NCBI GenBank assembly: GCA_029465975.1
Contig: CM055743.1
Location: 18,333,507 to 18,397,506 of the forward strand
DNA from: Dallia pectoralis
Lineage: Eukaryota; Chordata; Actinopteri; Esociformes; Umbridae
DNA: 64,000 nt
Reading direction: 5' to 3'
Positions within the stretch are counted from its first letter, which is position 1. Each line of letters opens with the position of its first letter. A program made the position numbers and the translations under genes. The notes beneath the pieces are model-generated. The model ran no database searches. It saw nothing but the letters and a program-made list of their open reading frames with translations, and was not told the DNA's origin. Positions 21,801 through 29,441 of the stretch are shown one piece after another.

Positions 21801-23160
21801 GGACAACAACACACATGTATCCAGGGTGACCGGGACAACAACACACATGTACCCAGGGTGACCTGGACAACAAAACACATGTATCCAGGGTGACCGGGAC
21901 AACAACACACATGTACCCAGGGTGACCGGGACAACAACACACATGTATCCAGGGTGACCGGGACAACAACACACATGTACCCAGGGTGACCGGGACAACA
22001 ACACACATGTACCCAGGGTGACCGGGACAACACACATGTATCCAGGGTGACCGGGACAACACACATGTATCCAGGGTGACCGGGACAACACACATGTATC
22101 CAGGGTGACCGGGACAACACACATGTATCCAGGGTGACCGGGACAACACACATGTATCCAGGGTGACCGGGACAACACACACATGTATCCAGGGTGACCG
22201 GGACAACACACACATGTATCCAGGGTGACCGGGACAACACACACATGTATCCAGGGTGACCGGGACAACACACACATGTATCCAGGGTGACCGGGACAAC
22301 ACACACATGTATCCAGGGTGACCGGGACAACACACACATGTATCCAGGGTGACCGGGACAACACACATGTATCCAGGGTGACCGGGACAACACACATGTA
22401 TCCAGGGTGACCGGGACAACACACATGTATCCAGGGTGACCGGGACAACACACATGTATCCAGGGTGACCGCCGCCAATTTAACCGCCTTACAAACCGCC
22501 CAACATCCACGTCCCATCTATGAGGTTGTGCGTCTGCTCGGATGTGTTTAAGACCTTTGCGTGCTGTCAATAACTAGCGATGCAACACAACACTATATAC
22601 TATAAAGTCCCACTGGTACTAAAGTGGACCTGGTTGTGGACCGGCGTTATGTAGCAAAAGCACTGGAGTTTAAACCAGTGTGTATAGATAGCAGGCTAAC
22701 ACACTTAGCTAACCGAGTTAGCTAGCCGGGTAGTTCCGAGACACTTCATTCTTAATAACACCAGCGACATTAAACCCACAGTCTGGGCTGTGTGGAACAT
22801 GGGTTCGTGGGTCGGGTACCGGTACCGGTGCCGGTGTTTGATGTCCAAACTCACCTCCTCACTCTCGCTCGAGTTGAACCCCGCGTCTTTCCGGCGCCTG
22901 TGTTTCTCCGCAATACGGAGCAAGCGGACCAGCGACGGGTCCTCGCTCAACGTTAGCCCTATGTCGACGGGCCTCGGGCCTCCGCTGGCCGCATCCCGGG
23001 CCTCCGAGCTGCCCAATCTCCCCCGTTGCCGACGTTTCTCCGAGCGCAGCCGACCGCGGGGTGTCCACGGCCGGCCCGGGAACCGAGCACGGCCCACGGA
23101 CGGCGAACTGGAGGCCGGAACATTAGCGGGGGATGATAATCCGCCTCCCGCAGCCGCCAT
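1..23160 (-). CDS. kmt2b: Histone-lysine N-methyltransferase 2B (KMT2B/MLL family), 5' 28 coding exons, 3' end outside window
   Basis: KMT2B is the catalytic subunit of a nuclear COMPASS-like complex that methylates histone H3 lysine 4 at CpG-rich promoters. Twenty-eight coding exons, high to low coordinate, keep phase at every junction: 22855-23160, 19513-19579, 17809-19353, 17217-17416, 14537-14687, 14068-14305, 12190-12251, 11806-12081, 11026-11135, 10035-10310, 9628-9741, 9348-9494, 9150-9230, 8775-8892, 8148-8264, 7724-7908, 7452-7547, 7194-7304, 6890-6966, 6496-6668, 6165-6262, 5445-5579, 5012-5170, 4704-4821, 3974-4052, 3646-3809, 3285-3443 and <1-1611. Together they give about 2,324 codons. 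Domain order is CXXC, PHD1-3, bromodomain region, extended PHD, FYRN. FYRC and SET should lie left of position 1. Assignment to 2B over 2A rests on SSRVIKAPKRFLDED, FHLLKRAKVQLFKIDQQ and KFGGPNT in the CXXC domain. I cannot tell which teleost duplicate (a or b) this is. The upper limit of exon 10 is the least certain. Confidence 0.95.
1612..1855. repeat. 58-bp tandem array, about 4 copies
   Basis: The unit begins CTAAAGGATAGAGGGTTAAA and recurs every 58 bp (CTAAAGG at about 1612, 1673, 1731, 1789 and 1847). It begins at the splice acceptor of kmt2b exon 28. On the minus strand each unit repeats the acceptor-like CCTTTAG. Confidence 0.85.
2127..3111. repeat. 67-bp minisatellite, about 15 copies
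   Basis: The unit begins ATAACTAAACTAAGTCTTTA and includes CACATATTGGCCACTCATCT. The period is 67 bp, measured between successive ACCATAACTA. Copies are nearly identical; variants are ACTGCACA/ACGGCACA and ACCATAAC/GGTCATAAC. It lies in the intron between kmt2b exons 27 and 28. Confidence 0.95.
3285..3443 (-). CDS. kmt2b: kmt2b exon 27
   Basis: A 159-nt exon encoding ELEVSEAMLSPPSDLVSPSP, then a run ending GGTSRPLPSPG. The acceptor is AACAAG and the donor CCCAG|GTAACT. It is in phase with exons 26 and 28. The PLPSPG end matches a linker motif of KMT2B. Confidence 0.8.
3646..4052 (-). CDS. kmt2b: kmt2b exons 25-26: FYRN domain
   Basis: Exon 25 (3974-4052) encodes SLQINKLGVLTELS and ARLYPVGYQ. 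Exon 26 (3646-3809) encodes CSRLYWSTVDPRRRCKYTCK and ends ENQTIAHSPRHCK. These match the FYRN block of KMT2B. FYRN pairs with FYRC after proteolytic (taspase 1) cleavage in the MLL family. The cleavage site itself should lie in or beyond exon 28 and was not identified here. Confidence 0.9.
4123..4650. repeat. 24/23-bp minisatellite filling kmt2b intron 24
   Basis: The unit is GCCGGGCCTTTAAGCTAACG plus TAAT, about 22 copies. Early copies have GGGCC (24 bp) and later ones GGCC (23 bp), a clean block switch near 4388. One unit has AAGATAAC. The array ends about 50 bp from the donor of exon 24. Confidence 0.95.
4704..6262 (-). CDS. kmt2b: kmt2b exons 21-24: extended PHD (ePHD/PHD4)
   Basis: Exons 6165-6262, 5445-5579, 5012-5170 and 4704-4821. 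The ePHD begins DERQCALCQQCGD and continues with LYLGQNEWAHVNCSLWSAEV, then GATVGCCLSSCQSNYHFMCA and CVFQEDRKVFCSRH. Exon 24 gives GFEVLRRVYVDFDGINLRRK and FLTGLEPESINM, the invariant lead into the FYRN domain. The intron between exons 21 and 22 (5580-6164) and the one between 24 and 25 (4053-4703) consist largely of 24-bp-type tandem arrays. Confidence 0.93.
5615..6150. repeat. 24-bp minisatellite filling kmt2b intron 21
   Basis: The unit GTGCTTGGATGTGTACACGG plus TAAC repeats about 22 times. Variants occur in blocks: TTGGATG, TTGCATG (five consecutive units) and GTAAGG. Because the period is a multiple of three and stop-free, it creates long but meaningless ORFs in several frames on both strands. 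Confidence 0.95.
6496..7908 (-). CDS. kmt2b: kmt2b exons 16-20: bromodomain region
   Basis: Exons 7724-7908, 7452-7547, 7194-7304, 6890-6966 and 6496-6668. They encode the end of PHD3 (VVYTCTPCNQ), helices such as FWKEELKDRLRAGLEKVL, then CDLHAVGQKFEASHYTSV, VVAVMRKWLREEE and LLEETFSWFHSKD. The last exon carries GMLPEAVLPPSKEHSYAQWM, matching the NGVLPNAVLPPSLDHVYAQW stretch of mammalian KMT2B. In this family the bromodomain packs against PHD3 and tunes its histone binding. Confidence 0.88.
8148..9741 (-). CDS. kmt2b: kmt2b exons 11-15: PHD fingers 1-3
   Basis: Exons 9628-9741, 9348-9494, 9150-9230, 8775-8892 and 8148-8264. Exon 11 gives EDCAVQNVWLMGGLSVLTSV and CLLCASKGHHE. PHD1/PHD2 follow with FCQVCCEPFHSFC, CCRRCKFCHVCGRK, CRRCQNCYHPSC and CIRCKSCGVTPGKSWD. 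PHD3 starts with NFCTICSRCYEDNN and CSRCRHWVHFKCEGLSG. In KMT2 proteins PHD3 reads H3K4me3 and binds cyclophilin 33. The Cys4-His-Cys3 spacing and the aromatic-plus-Cys pattern are visible in each finger. Exon boundaries keep phase throughout, so there is no sign of a break. Confidence 0.92.
9274..9318. repeat. (TG)n microsatellite
   Basis: TGTGTG run with interspersed CGTG, in the intron between kmt2b exons 12 and 13. Confidence 0.9.
9745..9987. repeat. (GA)n microsatellite plus 16-bp repeat x5
   Basis: A GA run at about 9748-9809 lies just inside the intron upstream of exon 11. A second array at about 9917-9987 repeats AAGACAGAAAAAATAC with a 16-bp period. Confidence 0.85.
10035..12251 (-). 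CDS. kmt2b: kmt2b exons 7-10: post-CXXC basic region to PHD1
   Basis: Exon 7 (12190-12251) completes the CXXC region (LKRCMRIEARKVMRGVKPMT). Exon 8 (11806-12081) contains LRRRRGRPSANE, which resembles an AT-hook, and the acidic SESDDDDINTDEEN. Exon 9 (11026-11135) is Pro/Arg-rich. Exon 10 (10035-10310) ends GAHRIRIDFK, matching the VHRVRVDFK that precedes PHD1 in KMT2B. The upper end of exon 10 uses a GCAG acceptor chosen because it is in phase 0; another AG at 10388 has the wrong phase. The frame remains open upstream of that, so the exon could be longer if exon 9 ends differently. Confidence 0.78.
11380..11535 (+). mobile_element. tRNA-derived SINE
   Basis: The element contains a polymerase III B box, GGTTCGATTCC, with an A-box-like GGTCTTAGCCACTGCC upstream at tRNA-like spacing. 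This tRNA-related head is followed by a CTCTTTCTCTGTCAAATAAAG tail ending near AAAAATGCCC. That arrangement is known from teleost SINEs. It is inserted in the intron between kmt2b exons 8 and 9. The exact family is not named here. Confidence 0.75.
12310..14063. repeat. 19-bp minisatellite, about 90 copies
   Basis: The unit is AGTCACTATATATAAGTAC or the variant AGTCACTACATATAAGTAC, 19 bp. It is the largest array by copy number in the window. It fills most of the intron between kmt2b exons 6 and 7 and stops within a few bases of the exon 6 splice donor. A few units are shortened (CTACATAAGTAC, ATAAGTAGTCAC). The plus-strand unit contains TATATAAG, a perfect TATA-box consensus. Confidence 0.95.
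14068..14687 (-). CDS. kmt2b: kmt2b exons 5-6: pre-CXXC segment and CXXC zinc finger
   Basis: Exon 5 (14537-14687) encodes GGPRIKHVCRAAAVALGQ followed by PRAMVPDDIPRLSALPLHER, the conserved block upstream of the CXXC domain. Exon 6 (14068-14305) carries the CXXC finger, which in this family binds unmethylated CpG DNA and targets the enzyme to CpG islands. Zinc ligand groups visible are CGSCQGC, CGTCFNC and the closing QCC, with the DNA-contact KFGG motif in DKPKFGGPNTRRQCC. The finger's last cysteine-containing segment (KRC) continues in exon 7. The exon 6 donor GTGAGT at 14067 directly abuts a 1.75-kb, 19-bp minisatellite. Confidence 0.93.
14745..15172. repeat. 30-bp minisatellite, about 14 copies
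   Basis: The unit is AATGACATCATCACGACCAA plus ACCCCATCAC, period 30 bp, in the intron between kmt2b exons 4 and 5. It contains TGACATCA, one base from a CRE (TGACGTCA). Copies differ by CATCATGACC/CATCACGACC and CCATCCC/CCATCAC in ordered blocks. Confidence 0.93.
15173..17216. other. kmt2b intron 4 remainder
   Basis: No coding signal. A dispersed-repeat remnant at about 16020-16110 includes GTTTAATCGCCATGAATGTG and ACAAGGAATTTACTTTGGCA. It resembles the 3' tails of fish non-LTR elements or SINEs that read 'tttattgtcgcc...acaaggaattt'. The rest is AT-rich unique sequence. Confidence 0.5.
17217..17416 (-). CDS. kmt2b: kmt2b exon 4: conserved LLKRAKVQLFKIDQQ block
   Basis: A 200-nt exon ending MRSSQ at a GTGAGA donor. 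It contains NKRMFHLLKRAKVQLFKIDQ, a block almost invariant between fish and mammalian KMT2B (EEKMFSLLKRAKVQLFKIDQQ in human as I recall it). It precedes the CXXC region. Confidence 0.9.
17809..19353 (-). CDS. kmt2b: kmt2b exon 3: long N-terminal linker
   Basis: A 1,545-nt exon (about residues 125-639) that is low-complexity, basic and Ser/Gly/Gln-rich, as in the N-terminal half of KMT2 proteins. Recognisable family blocks are VKRFRRKFVYYTYVSDSVTD, then SSRVIKAPKRFLDEDVV, which is nearly identical in mammalian KMT2B (SSRVIKTPRRFMDED). The exon ends DQIKDAQ in phase 1. Basic runs such as SGKRRRRSRGG are plausible nuclear localisation signals. The reading frame has no stop across 515 codons, and long open stretches on the opposite strand are shadows. 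Confidence 0.9.
19513..19579 (-). CDS. kmt2b: kmt2b exon 2
   Basis: This 67-nt exon encodes DDDFAGFGTEYRPLL followed by SAHTISE. It sits between a TTTTAG acceptor and a GTGAGT donor, joining phase 0 on the left to phase 1 on the right. It continues the acidic N-terminal patch of exon 1. The intron between exons 1 and 2 is almost wholly two minisatellites. Confidence 0.8.
19725..20715. repeat. 24-bp minisatellite, about 41 copies, with AP-1-like motif
   Basis: The unit is GTGCACGCAGTCAAATGACT plus CATC or CCTC. The four blocks are 2 CCTC units, 7 CATC units, about 16 CCTC units and about 16 CATC units. The CATC form contains TGACTCA, the AP-1 consensus. It lies in kmt2b intron 1. It is open in several frames on both strands only because 24 is a multiple of 3. 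Confidence 0.95.
20860..22470. repeat. 29/31/32-bp minisatellite, about 52 copies
   Basis: The unit is ACACACATGTACCCAGGGTG plus ACCGGGACAACA. The period is 32 bp to about 22030, then 29 or 31 bp with GTATCC instead of GTACCC. It lies in kmt2b intron 1, directly following the 24-bp array. The CA content varies between copies, suggesting slippage inside units. Confidence 0.93.
22855..23160 (-). CDS. kmt2b: kmt2b exon 1: start codon and N-terminus
   Basis: The ATG at 23160 opens MAAAGGGLSS, matching the Ala/Gly-rich start known for KMT2B. The exon encodes about 102 residues rich in Arg, Pro and Ser, including FPGRPWTPRGR, LSEDPSLVRLLRIAEKHRRR and FNSSESEE. It ends in phase 0 at a GAG|GTGAGT donor. 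The high-GC, CpG-rich composition continues into the upstream flank, as expected for a first exon. The stretch around SSESEE followed by the acidic start of exon 2 corresponds to the acidic patch near the start of mammalian KMT2B. Any 5' untranslated exon was not identified. Confidence 0.88.
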
Positions 23161-23330
23161 TATTCACTAGCTGCTATAACAACAACAACGACGACGATAG
23201 CGCGAGCGAGCGAGCGCTGCTGTGGCGCCCCGTGCAGAAACAAGATGGAAAGGCGCGAGATAGGAAGGAAACACCGGTGCATCATGGGATAATGAGTTTT
23301 GTTGTCTCAGAGTGGACGCATCCTCTTTTG
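23161..23330 (-). promoter_or_regulatory. Probable kmt2b promoter / 5' UTR, CpG-rich
   Basis: Immediately upstream of the kmt2b ATG is a CpG-dense stretch (for example the GCGAGCGAGCGAGCGC run at about 23200) without a TATA box. Sequence around the start codon, GCCGCCATTATT on the plus strand, resembles a YY1 motif. Base composition falls abruptly to AT-rich beyond about 23340, which marks the island edge. Transcription start not determinable by eye. Confidence 0.5.
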
Positions 23331-25902
23331 TGATTCAAGATTTAAGATTCAATCTTGAGTGTGCGCACGCATTCTTTGACTGGTTTAAATTGAATGTTTA
23401 CCGTTTCTATTTATGGAATGCAAATAGACGTACATGATATTTCGTTGTGCAAGAAAAAGGCATTTACTGATATCTCCTAAACTTGGTAAAAGTGAAACTT
23501 TTTTTGACCATATTGTCAAAAATGTTTGTGCGGCAACACAAGAAATATTATTGATGTATCTGTGTCTTGGAGGGGTAAAATAGCTAATGTAAAAGGTGGT
23601 CATAGAAACTTACAACAAAATGTCTTAACTTTTAGATTTTAGACTGTATATCATACTGTGCTCAAATCAAGATGGTCACAGTAATAATAAAACATTCTGT
23701 ATAGAAATATTATTCAAAATTAATTATAATTTAATCTAAAATTGCATGGACCTTTTTTCTCTCAACAGTGATGCAATCATTTTTGTTCCCAAAAAAGTGC
23801 TTTGGGAAAGCATTTTAAATCGACTTGTCAATAATATTTCTAAGAAAACATTGAATAAAATAAATTTAAACCAATAATTAGCGTAAATCCACTGATTAGT
23901 GGTTTAATTAGGAGATAACCGGGATAATTAAAACACTTTTTATCAGTTTCTCTGAGATTGTGTGTGGATGTGTATTCAAAACTTGAGACAAACTCTCAAC
24001 ATTTTCCTTTACAAACATGTGTGGCTATTATATATTTAAAATTGTAAATGCTAAATGTTGTTCAATACAAGGAGTGAAGTGTTGCGATTTACCCGATGGT
24101 CTGAAAAAGTTGTCTCAACGCTCGGGTGATTCAGTTTGAAAGAGTGTATAAATTATGACTTGTAACTATTTATTGAACACTTTGAGACCATGAAAGCAAT
24201 ATGTTTAAAATTTCGTTTGGAAGAGGTAATATAAATTATAAATAAGAAAATATTCGGATGTAAATGGCAGCATAATATAACATATATTTTAAATAGTATG
24301 GAGGTCTACTAAATTATAACTCTATTTTTTATTAATTCTGGTCAATATACATTATACAAGACGAACGGTCGTAAATACAATTATCTATTTGCAACTAAAA
24401 ATTAAAATAATTCACAATTATTTTGATTGACAAAGAGCCCAAAGCTCTGTAAAAAAAGGTGTTGAAACTCATTCGTGAAGAAATCACATGTGTCATCAGT
24501 GAACTGAATAAGGACCTTAATATTATCCCAAATAGTAACCCTTTAACATTTGTACAATTTAAAGGTTCAGAAGCTCAGGAATAATATCATTGCATACAAG
24601 AGGTCAGCTATATATTTGCCCATTTCTTTAAAATCCTGCCAAGATTAAAGGATTTAGATTCCCCCGATTTGAATCCTACCAGATTATATGTTTTGCATCC
24701 TCCCGTTTAAACCCCTACCGGATTAAGGGATTTTTATCTTCACAAAATGTTATTTAATTTTCAAAGGCGAAAAATCAGACCCTAGCGATTTATACATAGT
24801 ACATTTCTTAATTACAACATCTAATTCCTCTAGAGATAAAAGATTATTACATATCATTCTGCTTCCTTTACTAATCTTGAAAAAGTAAGATATCTATTGC
24901 CATATCGACGTAGATAACATTACATTTTAGTATAAATGTACTTAATCCTTTTAAAGTAACGTAATCAATTTAAGCACTAAATCCATTCAAGATTTTTCTA
25001 GGCTTTGTTTTTCATAAATCTTTGACATACTGTTTAACAAACTTTTACATTTTGTAAATTTAATTTTTAGATGGTTTTTTTGGTTTAATATAAAACAAAA
25101 TGCTTTCATATTGAAACATTGAGGAAGAAAGTTGAATTTCACATCCCCTAACCCTGTATTCCTGCGAAGCAAAGCATTGCCAGCAGATGGCGCTCTATGC
25201 TTTATAATGAGGCTACAGCCAGTAGAGAAGAAATCGTCAGTGTGTGATGAACAAATTAAAGTATGCAGGCGACAAGAGAGCGCTTCTGACTAAAACAATA
25301 TTTTCAAATTTCCCAACAGAAATACAAATGTGTTGCATCAGAGAGAGCAACACGCCAATTAAACACGCTGCTATTTAAAAACAGTTCATATTTTAATGTT
25401 ACGCCTTACTTGACCAAATACAATCCTGCACAGTCAAACTAAAAGAACTACAAACCAATAGAATTTACTTGATCAAAAAACACGTTGAAACAAAACTGAG
25501 CAGAACCATAATAAACCATTTCAACTTGTTGATTAAATACAACAATGGAAACCGCACAAGGCCATCCAATGGACTTTGACTAGCTGTAAGATCATTTGAG
25601 AAAATGTGTGCTACATGAAAACATACTGTAGACACCCACACTATGGGGGAACACTTGCAAATCATTTTGAACACATTAGTAGAGTTCTTTTTTAAATTCA
25701 CAACACATTGTTTTTTCCAAAAGCACTTCAACCAGGAACAAGCTAGTACTCAACCGCGGTTACACATAATTGGCAGTCAGACACTAGTTCAAAATTTAAA
25801 CATAAGAAACGGCAGCCTGCTTTACCTAATTATATGATTAAAAAAATACAAAAATAACATGAAATGTCCAACATGACAATCCCCTAAAAGACAATCTCCA
25901 GA
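23331..25902. other. AT-rich intergenic region
   Basis: The region lies between the kmt2b 5' end and the 3' end of the zinc-finger gene. No exon-like open frame was seen on either strand. The only strong motif is the CTCF core at 25180. The part from about 25700 to 25900 is probably the 3' UTR of the zinc-finger gene. Confidence 0.6.
25180..25193 (+). promoter_or_regulatory. CTCF core motif
   Basis: CCAGCAGATGGCGC fits the vertebrate CTCF consensus CCASYAGRKGGCRS at all 14 positions. It lies in the intergenic gap between kmt2b and the zinc-finger gene, where an insulator or loop anchor would be reasonable. Occupancy is an inference. Confidence 0.6.
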
Positions 25903-27356
25903 TTATGTCTTTTCACGATCTGTGACCTCTTTGTTCTCAGTGTGGGACTTTAGGTGTGCCTTTAGGTTGCTCTCCCGGCCAAAGCTCTTACCGCAGGTGG
26001 GGCAGTTGTGTCTGCCTGAGATATGGGCCCTAGCCTTGTGGGCTTTTAGCTGTCCCGGCCGGGCATAGCTCTCTTCACACTCTGAGCAGCGGTGAGCTTT
26101 ACGAGTCGGAGATGGACATTTGTGCTTCTCCTTCTTGTGTGCTCTGAGAATGGCCAACGAGGAGAACGTGAGGTCACACTCGGCTTCAGGACAAGGTATC
26201 TGAAGATCCTCCTCCTTAAGTGGCACTATTTTCTCTCCGTTAGCCGACTCTCTCTCCGAGTCGCCCACTTTCTTGACGGGTCGGCCTCGTTTTCTTAGTT
26301 TGCCGTCACAATGCTGTTCACCCGCAAAGTTCTCCTGGTGCATCACAAGCTCCTCCTCCGTCTCGAAGCCACGCCCGCACTTGCCACAGCGGTGAGTCTT
26401 GGAGTCGTCGTCCTCTTCTTCCAGTGTATGCGAGTGCTGGCTTAGGCGGTGGGTACGTAACTGGTAAGGACCCCGAAACGCCATGCCACAGTCCTTGCAC
26501 AAAAACTGCCTCTCTTTGCACAGCGTTCGACGGTGGATCGTTAACTATGAGATACATCAACAGACAAAACATAACAGGTAAAGTTAGGCTTGGTAACCGG
26601 CTGATAGCTCCTGAATGAAATACCTACATAGTATTTATATTCAATATCTCTGCTGTATTGTTGTTTCTAGTGAGAAATCACACACTGTTCAAGAAACACT
26701 GTTTCAGGGGTGGAGACTTGACAAGCAATAAATAACACCTTAGTTTTGAGTTCACCAATGTTATTGGGTTTCTATGCATGTGCACACGCACAAACGTTTA
26801 AATTTAAAGACCTCTCTCACCTCAGAGAAGGTCCGGAAGCTTTCCTGGCAGTGGGGACAGCGGAAGGGCTTATCCTCCAGGCTGTGTGAAGCCTGATGCT
26901 GGGTTAGTTCCTCAGAGGTGGGGAAGGTACGATCGCAAACATAGCAGGTAAAAAGTGTGTTGGTCTGAAAATTGCACAAAAAAGAAAAGAACGACACAGA
27001 GACACTCAGAATTATGCGGCACCCTCAAGCACACGTAAAAAAAGCAAAAAAAAGCATATTCTCTTACCTGCTGGAGCGACTGATTGTATTCCTCACGGTG
27101 ACTTTTTCTCATGTGCCTTTCCTTGGACTTAGGATTGCAGAATGTGATGAAGCACTGAAAACATTGCAGGCTGTCGTGTTGATCTATAATGAGAGAAACG
27201 ATTAAACTTCTACATTGTGCACATAAACATCTGAAACGTAAACATGAACTTACAGACAGGAGCAGGAACGGTCTGTGATTTTATTGACGCTGTGGAACTT
27301 GTCAACACATCTTCTCCCAGAATGACCTGCTCAATGTCCAACATATCCAACTCCAT
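25903..27356 (-). CDS. C2H2 zinc-finger protein, 334 aa
   Basis: Four coding exons, in phase: 27254-27356 (ATG at 27356), 27068-27183, 26821-26964 and 25903-26544. The protein starts MELDMLDIEQVILGEDVL, a short acidic N-terminus, followed by about eight Cys2-His2 units. Examples are LQCFQCFITFCNPKSKERHM, FTCYVCDRTFPTSEELTQH, FRCPHCQESF, FLCKDCGMAFRGPYQLRTH, HRCGKCGRGF, HRCSECEESY and HNCPTCGKSFGRESNLKAHL. Between fingers is an AT-hook-like KLRKRGRPVKK. No KRAB, BTB or SCAN domain is visible. This suggests a nuclear DNA-binding factor of unknown target. Finger linkers are mostly not TGEKP, so it is not a typical KRAB-type array. An ortholog name was not recognised; a ZNF576-like protein is one possibility I could not verify. 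Confidence 0.88.
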
Positions 27357-28025
27357 TTTGGCGTTGGAATCTACTCTGCAACCGAAATTTAAGTAAAAAG
27401 CTGTAAATAAAGATATGCACCAGATGATGCAAAAACATTAAACATCCCAGTAAACCAAACCACGGCGCAAAATGTATCCTTTCTCTATTAAATAAAATGT
27501 TAATTTGTTATTGCAAATTGTTATTGTTTTCCACAGCCATGCAAACAGAGATTCGTTGTGCATTGAACCATTTAGAAATTGATGAACTATTCCACTGCAT
27601 GTGGAATGATTACATCAAGAATTACAGTATATAATAGCAGACTAGCTAGCAGGCTAGCAGTGCAAGAAGGGCGCAGCGCGTTTTGTAATCGCAATCCTGA
27701 TTACAGACCCGGGTCCAACATATATAATATGCAGTTACATTAGCTAAAAACAAAAACAATAGTCCCAAAACAGCGCAAATAAGTAAGCAAAGTAGGTACC
27801 TAGCTAAAACTTCTGTCAGCCAATACAGAAAAAACAAAGGTGAGGGGGGAGAGATGGGGCATTTCTAACTAGACGCAGACATCATCAACATCATAATTGT
27901 AAAATAGCAGACAATTCTTGAATAAATAAAAAAAACAGCACTTTATATAATGTTGCACTATCTATAACATTAATGTTTGGCAAAATATTTTTTAAATTAC
28001 AAACGAAAGGTCAGCGGTTACCTAC

Positions 28026-28150
28026 CGTCGAAAGCGTCCGATGACGTAGTCGATTGTAGTGTGTGTGTGATTGGTGGACCCATGTCACGTGACACAGCAT
28101 CGTATTCATAGGCAACCGAACTTATCTGCGGCTTTTGACCCTGTGGGGAA
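28026..28150 (-). promoter_or_regulatory. Probable 5' UTR exon and promoter of the zinc-finger gene
   Basis: On the minus strand a GACG|GTAGGT donor at 28026 could end a noncoding first exon joined to the acceptor just above the ATG exon (GGTTGCAG at about 27377). Nearby motifs are an inverted CCAAT (GATTGG at about 28069), an E-box/USF-type CACGTG at 28086-28091 and TGACGTA at about 28042. Together these support a TATA-less promoter. Confidence 0.5.
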
Positions 28151-29441
28151 AAAACTGTACTGGAAGCTTTAGACAACATAGCGCAGGTAAATAAATAACA
28201 TTATAATTTGATAAATATAAAATTGGTTATGTTAATGTAGACGGTTTTAACATCACGTTTGATGAGGCTTTTTGGCGCAAATGTTAGGTTTAAATATTGG
28301 CCATGGGAATGTTTTCAAGTGAGAGTTTGAATCCCATATTTATTCTGCCTTTGCACTTACCGTTTTATTAATAGAAACTGAAAAAGTAAAGGGTAAAGCC
28401 GGCCATTACTTTATGCAAATCCACTGAATAATGTTTCATGTGGTGTCCTTCGTGACCGACTCAATCATGATGAACGGAAATACACACACAACATCCGACC
28501 CTTTTCAAAGACTTTACACTGTTCATGTAAAACGAAATGGTTTATTAAAATCAAATAATTTGGCCCTAATCTTAACTACTATGAATACTGTACTTCATAA
28601 ACAGTGCATTTACCAAGTAAGAATTGCAAGAACAAATGCGTAGTTTAAGCAACTGCCTGGGGGCTAGGTGCTTCTACAAAATTATACATTGGCAAATGTC
28701 TATTTTTTTTACTTTATTATGCTGTACACAGTGTGTAGAATTATGGCAAAAATGATATAAGTCTAAGAAAATATGAAGGGGTCCAAAGCCAGTGGTTTTC
28801 TGTATAGAGTATGTAGAGTTAAGGTCGGAAGTTTATAAATTGTTTAACTCGGGTCAATCCTTTTGGGTAACCTTCCAAGTATGCACTGAAAGGAATGGAT
28901 TAATGAGAGAGTCTCTAGCTATGTATTGCTAAAACACAGTCACCATTAGTCCACTTGTAATGGTTTATATGCCTCGGATGGGACAGAATATTGTAAGGAG
29001 AAACAAACCAGCTTCATTGGTAGGGCTTTCCCCACCAGGCATTCCTCGCTACACCCAGGTGAAGCAATACATATATACACAACTCTTGTGAATTTTAGCA
29101 CACCAAAATGGAGATTACAAGACACGGATAGAATTGATATTTCTATAGGTGTATATGTAAGACATGTCACACACATCTGTTATGAGAGAGCCACAGATAT
29201 TTATAAATGACAAAAAAGCACAATGTTGCAGTCATTTCTTTTTACTCTTAAAATGGACAACACATATGTACAGTACAACTGTTGAATCGTTTACATATTT
29301 TAGGGTTCAAAGAGCATACTGGGCTGACGAGAAGGATTTATAATGAGTGAAGGAGAACACTCTGTTGAAATACTTTCTGAACCAAGGATAGACGAAGACC
29401 AACCATGGCCATTTTCAGGTCTGAGGGAACAAACGAGTGAT
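28151..29441. other. Intergenic region and ndufv1 3' UTR
   Basis: No coding signal seen. The ndufv1 3' UTR should occupy part of the stretch just below 29441. At 28820 a phrase AAGGTCGGAAGTTTATAAAT resembles the end of a Tc1-type transposon, but I see no transposase or matching inverted copy. Confidence 0.45.

Noticed and set aside
20754..22570. Three overlapping minus-strand ORFs of 554-594 codons
   Set aside because: All three frames of the 32-bp array are open with the same 32-residue pattern. This is a property of the tandem repeat, not of coding selection.
28815..28850. Tc1/mariner terminal inverted repeat
   Set aside because: One short phrase resembles a Tc1 end, but no matching inverted copy, TA target duplication or transposase fragment was found nearby.
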